NCBI RefSeq assembly: GCF_024138165.1
Contig: NZ_CP100000.1
Location: 2,852,001-2,916,000 of the forward strand
Direction: 5' to 3'
DNA: 64,000 nt
Source of the DNA: Halorussus vallis
Lineage (GTDB): Archaea; Halobacteriota; Halobacteria; Halobacteriales; Haladaptataceae
Shown here in pieces: positions 16,522 through 25,159 of this stretch. Each line of letters begins with the position of its first letter. Positions within the stretch are counted from its first letter, which is position 1. Below the pieces are notes generated by a model. The model saw only the letters and a list, made by a program, of their open reading frames with translations. It was not told where the DNA came from and ran no database searches. Position numbers and translations under genes: made by a program.

Positions 16522-16547
16522 CGCAACGTCGGTACGACCGCCTCCGT

Positions 16548-16555
16548 GATATATC
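16548..16555 (-). promoter_or_regulatory. TATA box of the SIMPL lipoprotein gene
   Basis: GATATATC 27-34 nt upstream of ATG 16521; a strong AT-rich box in otherwise GC-rich DNA. Confidence 0.65.
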
Positions 16556-16683
16556 TCTGTATGAGTCAAACGACCGTTTCACCAATCTAGGGGGTCGAGA
16601 CGCCGATTCGCGGTTCGCGGTTACGCAGGTCGTGGGTCGCGGTTGGCGGTTCACGGGTCGTGGTCGTGGGCCGCGAATCGCCG

Positions 16684-17982
16684 TCAGGCCTCGACCGTCT
16701 CGACTTCGACGTACCGAACCTGGACGGCGACGCGGTGGGCGTTGTCGCCGTTGACGCGCCTGCTCAGGCGCTCGGCCAACTGCGGGTACTGTTCGCCCGG
16801 CGGGTGGCCGACGGTGACGACGACCCGGTCCGAGCGGTCGAACGGGAGTTGCCCGCCGTCCTGGAACTCCACGTTCAGCAGTTCGGCATCGGTGTACTGC
16901 GGCGACTCGAGCACCGCGTTTATCTCCTGTTCCGCGTCCTCGTGGAACGTCGCGGTCTGGATGGTCGTGTAGGTGACGCCGCCGAGGAACACCGACAGCA
17001 CCGCGAGCGCCACCATCAAGACTCCGATTCGCTTGAACAGCGTCGCGCGCGTCTCGTCCAGTTCGAACCACGTCTTCGGGCGGTAGCCCAGGTACCAGAG
17101 GACGATCAGACCCGAGAGGTTGATGGAGAGGATGTTGACCAGCACGAGCACGCCCGAACTCAGCGCCGCCATCGGCTTCCACCACGCGATGGCGATGCCG
17201 ACCGCCGCCGCGGGCGGCACCAGCGCCGCGGCGATCATCACGCCGACCAGCGCCACCGAGACGCCGGACGCCATGCTCAACACCCCGGCCGCGCCCGCTC
17301 CGAGCGCGACGACCAGCGAGAGGAAGTCGGGGGTGAGCCGACCGCTCACTTGCCCGATGGCGGTCACGTTCGTCTGCGGCGGGAAGAGGTAGCCGTACCG
17401 GACCAGCAGCGCGAACAGGGTCGCGCTGAGGATGGCGCCCGCGCCGCCGACGAACTGGAGTTTCACGCCCTCGCGGAATAGTTTCGTGTCGCCGATGACG
17501 GTGCCGACGCTCGCGCCCATCGCGGGGCCGATGAGCGGCGCGATGACCATCGACCCGACCACGACCGCCGGCGAGTCCAGCAGCATGCCGGCGGTCGCCA
17601 CCACCGCGCTGATGACGGTCATCGCCACGAACGTCGGGAACTCCGGCGACATCTCGTTAGCCTGCGTCCGGAGTTCCTCGCGGGCGATGCGCTCGGTGTC
17701 GCCGTTCTCCTCGGCGAAACGCTTCTCCAGTTCCTCGTACCGCCGGGAGGTGTCCGTCTCGGCGTCGATAATGACCATGTGGGCCTCGTCGCCGAGGCCG
17801 GCGTCCTGGAGTTTGTCGATAATCGGCTGGACGGCGTTGGTCGGCAGCGGGAAGTGGGCGATGGCGGTGTACTCCCGACCGCTCGTCTCGTCGCTCAACA
17901 TGTAATCGACTCCCTCGTCTTCGAGCACGTCGACTACCGTCTGGCGCTTGCCCGCCGGTATCGACACCTGCACTAACCGCAT
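16684..17982 (-). CDS. TIGR00341/DUF389 membrane protein, copy 3
   Basis: 432 aa from ATG 17982, with a clear TATA box upstream. N-terminal domain MRLVQVSIPAGKRQTVVDVLEDEGVDY (about 1-115), family motif DSPAVVVGSMVIAPLIGPAMGAS near 150, membrane helices including LSLVVALGAGAAGVLSMA and LVGVMIAAALVPPAAAVGIAIAWW. A long linker (YRPKTWFELDETRATLFKR) and last helix IGVLMVALAVLSVFLGGVTY lead to a C-terminal soluble domain (RVAVQVRYVEVETVEA). It is clearly a paralogue of copies 1 and 2, and more divergent from them in the linker. Function unknown. Confidence 0.88.
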   Translation of the reverse strand: MRLVQVSIPAGKRQTVVDVLEDEGVDYMLSDETSGREYTAIAHFPLPTNAVQPIIDKLQDAGLGDEAHMVIIDAETDTSRRYEELEKRFAEENGDTERIAREELRTQANEMSPEFPTFVAMTVISAVVATAGMLLDSPAVVVGSMVIAPLIGPAMGASVGTVIGDTKLFREGVKLQFVGGAGAILSATLFALLVRYGYLFPPQTNVTAIGQVSGRLTPDFLSLVVALGAGAAGVLSMASGVSVALVGVMIAAALVPPAAAVGIAIAWWKPMAALSSGVLVLVNILSINLSGLIVLWYLGYRPKTWFELDETRATLFKRIGVLMVALAVLSVFLGGVTYTTIQTATFHEDAEQEINAVLESPQYTDAELLNVEFQDGGQLPFDRSDRVVVTVGHPPGEQYPQLAERLSRRVNGDNAHRVAVQVRYVEVETVEA

Positions 17983-18006
17983 ACACTCGAAGTGGTGTGC
18001 GCGAGG

Positions 18007-18014
18007 ATTATAAG
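18007..18014 (-). promoter_or_regulatory. TATA box of DUF389 copy 3
   Basis: CTTATAAT on the minus strand, 25-32 nt before ATG 17982. Confidence 0.65.
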
Positions 18015-18550
18015 TGGGGTGGCAATAGGCTCGGAACGAGTCGGATGAGGGCGCGAGAGCGGGCCGTTCGCGTAACGGAGTCGGTCGACGGATGGCGTTC
18101 CTTCGTTGCCTACGAAACACCGCGACGAACGAGAACCGAAACGCGGCAACGATACCGACGAACGCCTCGAAAGCCCCCGCACGCTGGCGATCGTTCCGAA
18201 CTCTGTCCGGCGTCTCGGCGCGTGCTGGCGCGACTCCGCCGTTTGGAGTCGCGCCCTCACGTGCGAGGGATGAGCGAACGCAGTGAGCGAATCGGCTGGG
18301 GAGGCGTGTGGCTGTCGCGGTGCGGTGCGGGTACTCATCGTCATCGTGTGAGTGGCGGTCCGCGTTGTGGTCACGGCGGCGGTCGGTGCTGCGGTTGCAG
18401 TGGCGGTACTGTCGCGGTTACGATTCCAGTAAAATTGCCAGGGTAGCGGTCACCAATCGTCCGGATAGGTCACCGTGATTGTCGCCCTGGCGCCCACACT
18501 GCTTCCGTCCTCTCGAACACCGAATCCCGTATCGCCCGAAACCACACCCG
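18015..18550. other. Intergenic region with dispersed repeat family A
   Basis: No supported gene. It carries the fourth copy of repeat A (18164-18357) and a GC-rich tail of GCGGT-type short repeats to about 18430. The promoter of the EngB gene is at the right end. Confidence 0.6.
18164..18357 (+). repeat. Dispersed repeat family A, copy 4 (longest)
   Basis: Opens with the 17-bp box GCCTCGAAAGCCCCCGC (also at 7958-7974). A hairpin GGCGCGACTCC (18227-18237) pairing with GGAGTCGCGCC (18245-18255) follows, then the 50-bp block at 18263-18312 identical to 15456-15505, then the TACTCA and GTGAGTGGCGGTC boxes. The hairpin arms differ from those of copy 3 but remain complementary. Confidence 0.8.
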
Positions 18551-18556
18551 TTAAAC
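18551..18556 (+). promoter_or_regulatory. TATA-like box of the EngB GTPase gene
   Basis: TTAAAC 23-28 nt upstream of ATG 18579. Confidence 0.5.
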
Positions 18557-18578
18557 CGCCGCGACGCCAACCCCGACC

Positions 18579-19196
18579 ATGTTCGAGAACCGACCGGACC
18601 GGGACGCCGAGGTAGTCTTCGTCGGCCGGTCGAACGTCGGCAAGTCTACCCTGATGCGAGAGCTGACGGGCCACACCTTCGACACCGGGAGCAAGCCCGG
18701 CGTCACGCGGTCGCCGAACCACTACGACTGGGCGAGCGAGGACTTCGTGCTGACCGACCTGCCCGGCTTCGGGTTCATGTCCGGCGTCCCCGAGGAGCGT
18801 CGCGAGCAGATCAAGACCGACATCGTCCGCTACGTCGAGGACAACGCGGAGAAGATTCTCGTGGGCGTGCTCGTCGTCGACGGCAAGAGTGTCGTCGACA
18901 TCATCGACCGCCACTCTGGCGAGGACGAGATTCCCTACGACGTCGAGATGTTCTACTTCCTGCGTGACGTGGGCATCCCGGTCGTCGTCGCGGTCAACAA
19001 GATGGACAAGGTCGACGACGAGGACGAGCGCCTGAACGAACTCTGCGAGCGCCTGGGTCTGCACCCGCCGTGGAAGCAGTGGCAGGACACCATCGCGCCC
19101 ATCTCGGCAAAGCGAGGGAACATCGACGCCTTCACCGAGGCGGTCCGCCACCACCTCCACGAGCAGAAGCGCGACGACCTGTTCAAGTTCTTCTAA
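18579..19196 (+). CDS. engB: EngB-type GTP-binding protein
   Basis: 205 aa, a single small GTPase domain: G1 GRSNVGKST at residues 16-24, G2 [12 protein letters not shown]3 [11 protein letters not shown]4 NKMDKVDD near 144, G5 ISAKRGN. It matches the EngB/YihA family in length and motifs. Bacterial members assist ribosome large-subunit assembly; the archaeal role is presumed similar. The gene is leaderless and monocistronic. Its stop codon abuts the structured repeat B that starts one base later, so the repeat would be in the 3' UTR. Confidence 0.93.
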   Translation: MFENRPDRDAEVVFVGRSNVGKSTLMRELTGHTFDTGSKPGVTRSPNHYDWASEDFVLTDLPGFGFMSGVPEERREQIKTDIVRYVEDNAEKILVGVLVVDGKSVVDIIDRHSGEDEIPYDVEMFYFLRDVGIPVVVAVNKMDKVDDEDERLNELCERLGLHPPWKQWQDTIAPISAKRGNIDAFTEAVRHHLHEQKRDDLFKFF

Positions 19197-19350
19197 ACCA
19201 CCTTTTGCTGCGGTCGGAAACGGCGCTTCGCGCCGTTTCCTCCCTGGCAAAATCTGGACCAAAAGCACGGCGTCACCTCCTCTGAAGCGGCCTGCGGCCG
19301 CTTCTTCGACGGTTCCTCGGCCCGCTCGCTCACTTCGTTCGCTCGCGGTG
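19197..19350 (+). repeat. Structured dispersed repeat family B, copy 1
   Basis: Left box CCACCTTTTGCTG, then a variable hairpin (GGAAACGGCGC-TTC-GCGCCGTTTCC), then right box CTGGCAAAATCTGGACCAAAAGC starting at 19244. After that comes a second hairpin (GAAGCGGCC-TGC-GGCCGCTTC) and a conserved 3' part with GGTTCCTCGGCCCGCTCGC. CCA and TTTTGC of the left box can pair with GCAAAA and TGG of the right box, forming a basal stem. A second, longer copy is at 31455-31673. Confidence 0.75.
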
Positions 19351-19466
19351 GAATCACCTAGAGCTACCGCCTCCGCCACCGCTTCCGTCTCGGCCACCGC
19401 CGCCGCCGCTACCGCCTCCGCCCGTGGCCAGCAGACCTACGGGCGTCACCATCGTCCCGCTCACCC

Positions 19467-19712
19467 ATGCCAGATCTTACCAACGACGAGGTAGCGAAGC
19501 GCGTGGTCGACGGTGCGGGCAACGACATCGGAATCGTCGATTCGGTCCAGGACGGCACCGCCTACGTCGACCCCGCAAACGACATCGGCGCGGTGAAGTC
19601 GAAACTCGACTGGGGCGCCGACGAACACGACACCTACCCGCTCCGCAACGACGCCATCGCCGAGGTGACCGACGAGGAAGTGCGGCTATGCTCGGAGTAC
19701 CGACCCGACTGA
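19467..19712 (+). CDS. PRC-barrel-like small protein
   Basis: 81 aa. The pattern of short beta strands (AKRVVDGAGNDIGIVDSVQDGTAYVDPANDIG..., DTYPLRNDAIAEVTDEEVRL) resembles single PRC-barrel domain proteins common in haloarchaea. KLDWGADEHDTYPL matches the typical second half. No enzyme motif is present. PRC barrels mediate protein or RNA contacts in other contexts; the role here is unknown. It is 80 nt upstream of the flavoprotein gene on the same strand. Confidence 0.72.
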   Translation: MPDLTNDEVAKRVVDGAGNDIGIVDSVQDGTAYVDPANDIGAVKSKLDWGADEHDTYPLRNDAIAEVTDEEVRLCSEYRPD

Positions 19713-19792
19713 ACGCCCGACGATTCGACCCCTTCTCCGTCGATTCGAGTCCGGCCCCAAGTCGGAACTGTCCCGCTCCCGAACCGGACCTG

Positions 19793-20869
19793 ATGAGTCG
19801 AACTCCGACGTACGAGGTCGTCGTCGTGGGCGGGGGACCTGCGGGGCTGACGACCGCGCTCTACGCGACGCGGCTCGGCCACCGGACCGCGCTGGTGAAC
19901 CGCGAGGGCGGCCGATACGAGTCCGTCGCGGCCGTCCACAACCTGCTGGCGGTTTCGGAGGACGCCACCGGCCGCGGGGTGACCGAACTGGGCATCGAAC
20001 AACTGGTCGAGTACGGCGCGGACTACTACGAGGACGACGTGCGCTCGGTCGAGGAGCGAGCGGACTCCGACGCCGACGCTCAATTCCAGATTACAGCCGA
20101 GCGCGCCGACCTGCTGGCCGACCGCGTGGTCTTCGCCACGGGGTTCACCGACGAACCGCCGCGGGTCCCCGGACTCCGCCGGTTCACCGGCCGCGGCCTC
20201 CACTACTGTCTCCACTGCGACGCCTACACGCTGGGCGACGCGCCCGTCTTCGTTCTCGGCCACGACGACCACGCGGCCCACGCTGCGATGGTCCTGCTCA
20301 ACTTCACCGACGACGTCGACCTCCTGACAAACGACGAGGAACCGACGTGGAGCGACGCCGTCGACGAGCAGGTCCGCGCCCACCCCGTGGACGTGGTCGA
20401 GGACCGCGTCGACCACGCGTTCCCCGAACGCGAGGGCGAGGACGAGCGCACCGACCCCGACGAACCGCCGTGGCTTGGCGGCCTGGAGTTCGCCGACGGA
20501 CGCAGTCGCGAGTACGCCGGGGGCTTCGCCATGTACGGCCAAGAGTACAACGCCGAACTCGCCGACCGACTCGGCTGCGAGCGCAACGAGGACGGCTCGA
20601 TCGCCGTGAACGACCGCCGCGAAACCAGCGTCGAGGGCGCGTACGCGGTCGGCGACCTGACCCACGGTCAGAACCAGACGCCTATCGCGCTCGGCGATGG
20701 GGCGTACGCCGGCATCGCGCTCCACAAGGACCTCCGGACGTTCCCGCTCCCGCCGGGCGAACTAGACGACGTCGAAACCGAGGACGTGCCGAGCGCGCCC
20801 GACGATATCCGGGCGCGGATGCGCCGGGTGCGGGAGTTGGACGAGCACGCGGGGATGCGTCCGGAGTAG
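19793..20869 (+). CDS. Thioredoxin reductase-like FAD/NAD(P) oxidoreductase
   Basis: 358 aa from ATG 19793. The N-terminal FAD-binding Rossmann motif is VVVVGGGPAGLTTALYATRLG; the second nucleotide-binding region is around VFVLGHDDHAAHAAMVLL; the FAD-closing motif is EGAYAVGDLTHGQNQTPIALGDGAYAG. A CxxC pair is present in LHYCLHCDAYTLGD near residue 140, the position of the redox-active disulfide in thioredoxin reductases. The second Rossmann motif lacks the usual GGGxSA, so cofactor use may differ. A role in thiol redox is likely but not proven. Confidence 0.85.
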   Translation: MSRTPTYEVVVVGGGPAGLTTALYATRLGHRTALVNREGGRYESVAAVHNLLAVSEDATGRGVTELGIEQLVEYGADYYEDDVRSVEERADSDADAQFQITAERADLLADRVVFATGFTDEPPRVPGLRRFTGRGLHYCLHCDAYTLGDAPVFVLGHDDHAAHAAMVLLNFTDDVDLLTNDEEPTWSDAVDEQVRAHPVDVVEDRVDHAFPEREGEDERTDPDEPPWLGGLEFADGRSREYAGGFAMYGQEYNAELADRLGCERNEDGSIAVNDRRETSVEGAYAVGDLTHGQNQTPIALGDGAYAGIALHKDLRTFPLPPGELDDVETEDVPSAPDDIRARMRRVRELDEHAGMRPE

Positions 20870-20958
20870 AGCTATCGGGTTAGTATCGAAGCCAGATTCG
20901 GACGAACGGTCGGCGGTTTCCGCCGGGGTTCATTACAGTGGCTACTCCTGGCTGACTC

Positions 20959-22002
20959 ATGGACTCCGTGTTTCGTATCGGTGACGAGTATGTGGATAAA
21001 GGAAGCCCGAAGAACCCCGAAGATGAGTTTCTCCGTCTGATTCGCGGTCCGCTAAAGACCGGAATCAAGAACACCGGCGGAATTCGGGATTTAAGTTCTC
21101 AAGTGACCGATGACCCTGCGGCCATTGTCATCGTCTCTAACGACACGGGCGTTTCGCAATACGAAGACCCGTGGCAGGACGTGCTGGCCGTCTCACTGGG
21201 GCACATCGATTACTGGGGCGACGCAAAGAAGGGGAACCCGTATGATGAGTCTCAGCAGAACGAGAAAGTGAAGCGAGCGTTTGACCAGGCTGCGAGAGGT
21301 AACCGTGACCGCGTTCCGCCGATACTTGTATTCCGGAAACCGCGGTCGGGTGTCGTCCAGTTCTGCGGTCTTTGCGTGCCGGATCACATAGAAGTCGACC
21401 AATACGCAGACGCGGCCGGAAATCACGTCCCGAACTACCTGTTTCACCTTACGATTCTTAACACCGATACCGTTTCCCCGACGTGGATGCACAACCGAGT
21501 GAGAGCGGACAGCGACGAACGAGCGCCGGAAGTTTGGAAAACCTGGGTGAAGACGGGAGAGGTCGAACAGTGGCCGACGGGTGAGGCCGTGAATGCCGGG
21601 GGTCGCCGCCGGCGATACGAACGGGAGGAAGTAACGGTCAGTCCGCAGTTCCGGACCGAAGTGTTTGACCGTTACAAAAATCAGTGCGCGATGACGGGGA
21701 TTGGGCATCCATCGCTTCTCGACCTGGCACACGTCCTCCCTCGAAGCGAACATCCCGAACGTGCCGAAGACCCGAAAAACGCGCTGGTCTTGAATTCACT
21801 CCATCACCGGGCGTTCGATGCCGGGCTGTTCACCCTCGACGCGGATTATCGGCTACGTGTGGACCCGTCGTTCAATCCCGAACATCCGTTTCTTCGGGAG
21901 AGCATTGTCGAACGACAGGGGACACGAATCGAACTCCCTTCGAACGTAGACATAGGTGAGGAGCACCTCGAAAAACGAAACGCCGGGCTTGGGTGGCTGT
22001 AA
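20959..22002 (+). CDS. HNH endonuclease, likely modification-dependent restriction type
   Basis: 347 aa. A long N-terminal domain (1-210; FRIGDEYVDKGSP..., LAVSLGHIDYWGDAKKGN..., VPPILVFRKPRSGVVQFCGL) resembles SRA/AspBHI-like modified-base readers. A C-terminal HNH nuclease follows: FRTEVFDRYKNQCAMTG (no zinc CxxC pairs), LLDLAHVLPRSEHPERAEDPKNALVLNSLHHRAFDAGLFT. The H-N-H core is AH...N...H. Base composition is visibly more AT-rich than its neighbours, with codons such as AAA, GAA and TCT, a sign of transfer. No methyltransferase is adjacent, which suits a type IV-like enzyme, though a solitary type II enzyme is possible. Confidence 0.78.
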   Translation: MDSVFRIGDEYVDKGSPKNPEDEFLRLIRGPLKTGIKNTGGIRDLSSQVTDDPAAIVIVSNDTGVSQYEDPWQDVLAVSLGHIDYWGDAKKGNPYDESQQNEKVKRAFDQAARGNRDRVPPILVFRKPRSGVVQFCGLCVPDHIEVDQYADAAGNHVPNYLFHLTILNTDTVSPTWMHNRVRADSDERAPEVWKTWVKTGEVEQWPTGEAVNAGGRRRRYEREEVTVSPQFRTEVFDRYKNQCAMTGIGHPSLLDLAHVLPRSEHPERAEDPKNALVLNSLHHRAFDAGLFTLDADYRLRVDPSFNPEHPFLRESIVERQGTRIELPSNVDIGEEHLEKRNAGLGWL

Positions 22003-22031
22003 CCAAGGAATCGGTTTCGGCAGATTGAGTT

Positions 22032-22967
22032 TTACGCGATTCGATTGACGAACTCCTCGCCCCTCTCCCCACGCTCGACGTTCTCCCGGACCAACTCCGC
22101 GATGTGCCGGTGGTAGTCCCGTTCGGCGGCGGCCCGGTGGGGCGTGACGATGACCTCGTCCATCTCCCACAGCGGCGAATCCTCGGGGAGCGGTTCTTCC
22201 TCGAACACGTCGAGGCCCGCACCCCCGAGTTCGCCCTCGCGGAGCGCCTCGACGAGTTCGGACTCTACGACCACCGGACCGCGGGCGACGTTGAGCAGGT
22301 AGGCGTCCTCACGCATCGCCGCGAACTCGGCGGTCCCGAACAGCCCCTCAGTCGCGTCGTTCAGCGGCACCGCCAGCGCGACGAACGCGGCGTCCTCGAT
22401 GGCCTCGTGGAGGTCGTCGGGGGTGTACACCTCGCTGGTGTGCGGGGTCGGCTCGCCCGAGCGCCGGACCCCGACGACGTCCATGCCGAGCGCGTCGGCC
22501 CGCTCGGCGATGCCGCGGCCGAGGGTGCCGAGGCCGACGACGCAGAGGCGCTCGCCCTGCAGGGTGAACGGTTCGTGCCACTCGGGGTGGGCCCACTCGC
22601 GGCGCTCCTGGGACCGGACGTAGTCGTGGAGTCTGCGGGCGAAGGTGAGCATCAGCCCCACCGCGAACTCGCCGACGCTGGTGTCGTGGATGCCGGTGCT
22701 GTTGGTGAAGACGACGCCCCGCGATTCGAACTCCTCGAGTGGGAAGTGGTCGTAGCCCGCCTGGATGGAGTGAATCCAGACGAGGTCTGCGTCGAGGTAG
22801 GCGTCGTTCGGGCCGAACGTGACCACCGCGTCGCAAGCCGAGAGTTCTGCGGGGTCGTCGCCGACGACGCCGACTTCGCAGTCGAGGTCGGAGAGTACTT
22901 CGGCGAGTTCTTCCGGAGGAAAGACGGCGTCGACGGACTCGTGGACGCCGAGACGGTCGATGTGCAT
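22032..22967 (-). CDS. D-2-hydroxyacid dehydrogenase
   Basis: 311 aa from ATG 22967. NAD(P)-binding motif VVGLGTLGRGIAERADALG near 150, catalytic Arg in NVARGPVVV, Glu in DVFEEEPLP, and His in VTPHRAAAER match the D-isomer-specific 2-hydroxyacid dehydrogenase family. Such enzymes interconvert 2-ketoacids and D-2-hydroxyacids in the cytoplasm. The substrate cannot be assigned. The catalytic His is in TPHRAA instead of the usual TPHxAG. Confidence 0.93.
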   Translation of the reverse strand: MHIDRLGVHESVDAVFPPEELAEVLSDLDCEVGVVGDDPAELSACDAVVTFGPNDAYLDADLVWIHSIQAGYDHFPLEEFESRGVVFTNSTGIHDTSVGEFAVGLMLTFARRLHDYVRSQERREWAHPEWHEPFTLQGERLCVVGLGTLGRGIAERADALGMDVVGVRRSGEPTPHTSEVYTPDDLHEAIEDAAFVALAVPLNDATEGLFGTAEFAAMREDAYLLNVARGPVVVESELVEALREGELGGAGLDVFEEEPLPEDSPLWEMDEVIVTPHRAAAERDYHRHIAELVRENVERGERGEEFVNRIA

Positions 22968-23171
22968 GTCGGAGGGATGCGCCGCTACCGGGTTGAATCT
23001 TCGGGAGGTGGTAATCGCGTCGCGGACCGAGCGTCTCGGAAGGGCGGCTCGGGTGAAATGCCTCGTCACAAGGGGCTCGGTGGGGGTAACCCTCGTCACT
23101 GCCGCCCGGTGGTGATAGGGAGGGCGCGTTTTTGGCTCTTGCGTGTCGGTACTCGGCGTCGGCGACCCCGT

Positions 23172-24491
23172 CTACGCCTCCTGCTCGTCCTCTTCGTCCT
23201 CGCTGTCCTCCTCCTCACCTTCGCTTTTGGCTTCACCACCCTCCCCGTCCTCGCGCCACCCCGAGAGTCCTCTGAGTTCCGAAACCACCGCGGAAATCTC
23301 CTCCTCGTCGAGCACGCCGCGCTCCGTAATCACGCCCGAGACGAGGTCGGCGGGCGTCGCGTCGAACGTCGGGTTCAACACCTCGACCGCCGCGTCCCCG
23401 TCGTACACCGCCTCGGGGTCGCCGGCTTCGAGGTGGACCGCGCCGTCGGTCCGAATCTTGTCGGCGGCCGCCACGGCGTAGACCGGGACGCCCTCGCGCG
23501 CGGCGGCGCTCGCCGCCGCGCGCGTGCCGGTCTTGTTGACGACCCGTCCGTCCGGAAGTACGGCGTCCGCGCCGACCACGACGGCGTCCACGTCCTCGGT
23601 CGCCAGCACGTGCGCCACGGCGGCGTCGGTGTGGATGGTCACCCGACACTCTCTGGCCAGTTCCTCGGCCACCCCGACGCCCTCCCGCGCCGGCCGCGAC
23701 TCGGCGACGAAGACGTGCTCGGCGCCGCCGAGCGCGTCGAGGACGGTTCCGGACCGCGAGAGCGTCAGCACCGTCTCCCCGCGAATCTCGGCGGCCGCGT
23801 TCTCGGCGGCCGCCTCGTCGGCGCGGTAGGCGCGCTCGATGCCCTCGCGGGCCGCCCGCTCGACCGCCTCGGGGATTCGTCGCTCGCTGGCCTCGGCCAT
23901 CGCCCGGTCGACGCGGTTGCCCAGCGCGGCCATGCTCGGGCGGGCCTCGCGGAGCGCATCGGCGAGTGCGACGAGCGGGGACCAGCCGCCGGAGCCTTGA
24001 ACCGCAAAGCTCCCCGCCCGGTCGCGCAGGACTTCCAGCGCCCGCACCGAGAGGTACGCCGAGCCGTGTTCCGTATCTTCGGCGACCTGCGAGACGCTGG
24101 GAGCGACCCGCGAGTAGGATGTCCAGAGCTGTGGAACGCTCTCGCGGCGCAGGATTTCGGTCGGGTGGACCCACTCGAACTCGGCCGTCTCCCAGTCGAC
24201 CTCGGCGTCACGGCGCTCACAGTCGAAGAGATAAGGGTGGACCACCCAGCGCGTTCCGAGGTCCTCGTCCGCGAACTCGAAGGTGACTCCTTCCCGGGCG
24301 AGCGTGCAGGCGTCGAGCAGTCCGGTTTCCTCGGCTATCTCCTCGCGGGCGGCCACGTCGGGGTTTCCCTCGGCGTGGCCGGCGACGCCGCCCCACAGTC
24401 CGGCGTAGGAGCCGACCTCCTCGGACCGGCGCAACAGCAGGACTTCGCCGCGATTACGTAGAAAACAGGTGACGACGTGGGTTTCGTCCAT
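23172..24491 (-). CDS. NUDIX hydrolase / eIF-2B-family isomerase fusion
   Basis: 439 aa with two domains. Residues 1-130 are NUDIX: GGVAGHAEGNPDVAAREEIAEETG satisfies the Nudix box. Residues 150-410 are the IF-2B alpha/beta/delta-like fold, with LTLSRSGTVLDAL, VVVGADAVLPDGRVVNKTGT and AAADKIRTDG, as in ribose-1,5-bisphosphate isomerase and translation factor 2B-like proteins. The last 30 residues are a Glu/Asp/Ser tail. A nucleotide-sugar or AMP-salvage function linking pyrophosphate hydrolysis to sugar isomerisation is inferred from the fusion, not shown. Confidence 0.87.
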   Translation of the reverse strand: MDETHVVTCFLRNRGEVLLLRRSEEVGSYAGLWGGVAGHAEGNPDVAAREEIAEETGLLDACTLAREGVTFEFADEDLGTRWVVHPYLFDCERRDAEVDWETAEFEWVHPTEILRRESVPQLWTSYSRVAPSVSQVAEDTEHGSAYLSVRALEVLRDRAGSFAVQGSGGWSPLVALADALREARPSMAALGNRVDRAMAEASERRIPEAVERAAREGIERAYRADEAAAENAAAEIRGETVLTLSRSGTVLDALGGAEHVFVAESRPAREGVGVAEELARECRVTIHTDAAVAHVLATEDVDAVVVGADAVLPDGRVVNKTGTRAAASAAAREGVPVYAVAAADKIRTDGAVHLEAGDPEAVYDGDAAVEVLNPTFDATPADLVSGVITERGVLDEEEISAVVSELRGLSGWREDGEGGEAKSEGEEEDSEDEEDEQEA

Positions 24492-24530
24492 ACGCCGGGG
24501 TTCGGCGGCCGGCGGCTTGAGTCCGGGGGA

Positions 24531-25028
24531 CTACAGCAGTCCGTCGCCTAGCAGCGTCGACCCCGTCGCCATCCCCTTGAGCTTCTTCAGCGTCTTCTCC
24601 TCTTCGTCGCGGTTCTCCTCCAGCGGGTCGGTCACCTCGTCGCCGAGGTCGAGTTGGTCGGCGAGCATCAGCAGGCCCTCGTACATCGTGAGTTCGATGC
24701 GCTCGGTCTTCATGCCCGCCTGGGCGTAGAACACGTCGCGGAGTCCCTCCTCGCCCAGCTGCTCGTCGAACATCTGCTTCTCCTCCATCAGGCCGTCGAA
24801 CAGCGGCACCTCCGTCTCCTCGGGCGTGAGCCCCCGCGCCTCGAACACCTCCTCGACGCGTTCGACGTGGCGCATGGTTTCACCCTCGTGCTGGCCGAAC
24901 CCGTCGGCCAGTTCCTCGTCGTCGACCTGGCTGGCCATCTCCGAGAGCGTGTCGACGAGTCGATTCTCCACGGTGTACGCGGCCTGAAGCTGGTGGTCGA
25001 ACAGGTCCTCGAGCGTATTTAGTGTCAT
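24531..25028 (-). CDS. DUF892 (YciE/F-like) ferritin-like protein
   Basis: 165 aa, entirely helical, acidic. Motifs TLEDLFDHQLQAAYTVENRLVDTLSEM, FGQHEGETMRHVERVEEVFEARG and ERIELTMYEGLLMLADQLD correspond to the four-helix bundle of the DUF892 family, with Glu and His residues (E54, H58) at possible metal ligand positions. Bacterial relatives are stress-induced. ATG 25028 is the only sensible start. Confidence 0.88.
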   Translation of the reverse strand: MTLNTLEDLFDHQLQAAYTVENRLVDTLSEMASQVDDEELADGFGQHEGETMRHVERVEEVFEARGLTPEETEVPLFDGLMEEKQMFDEQLGEEGLRDVFYAQAGMKTERIELTMYEGLLMLADQLDLGDEVTDPLEENRDEEEKTLKKLKGMATGSTLLGDGLL

Positions 25029-25159
25029 TCTCCCATCCCCACGTCGGGGTAGGTCCGGATTCGCTTAGCTGTAGTGGGCGTTCGGCGACCGGTCGGGCGC
25101 GAGCCAGTTCCGCGCCGCTCCCGCCGGCGTCGAACGCCCGGCGCTCGCGACGATTGCCC

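Noticed and set aside
19197-19350. Ordinary intrinsic terminator of EngB
   Set aside because: It is 150 bp long with conserved boxes and a second genomic copy unrelated to any stop codon, so a simple terminator does not explain it, although it may still influence termination.
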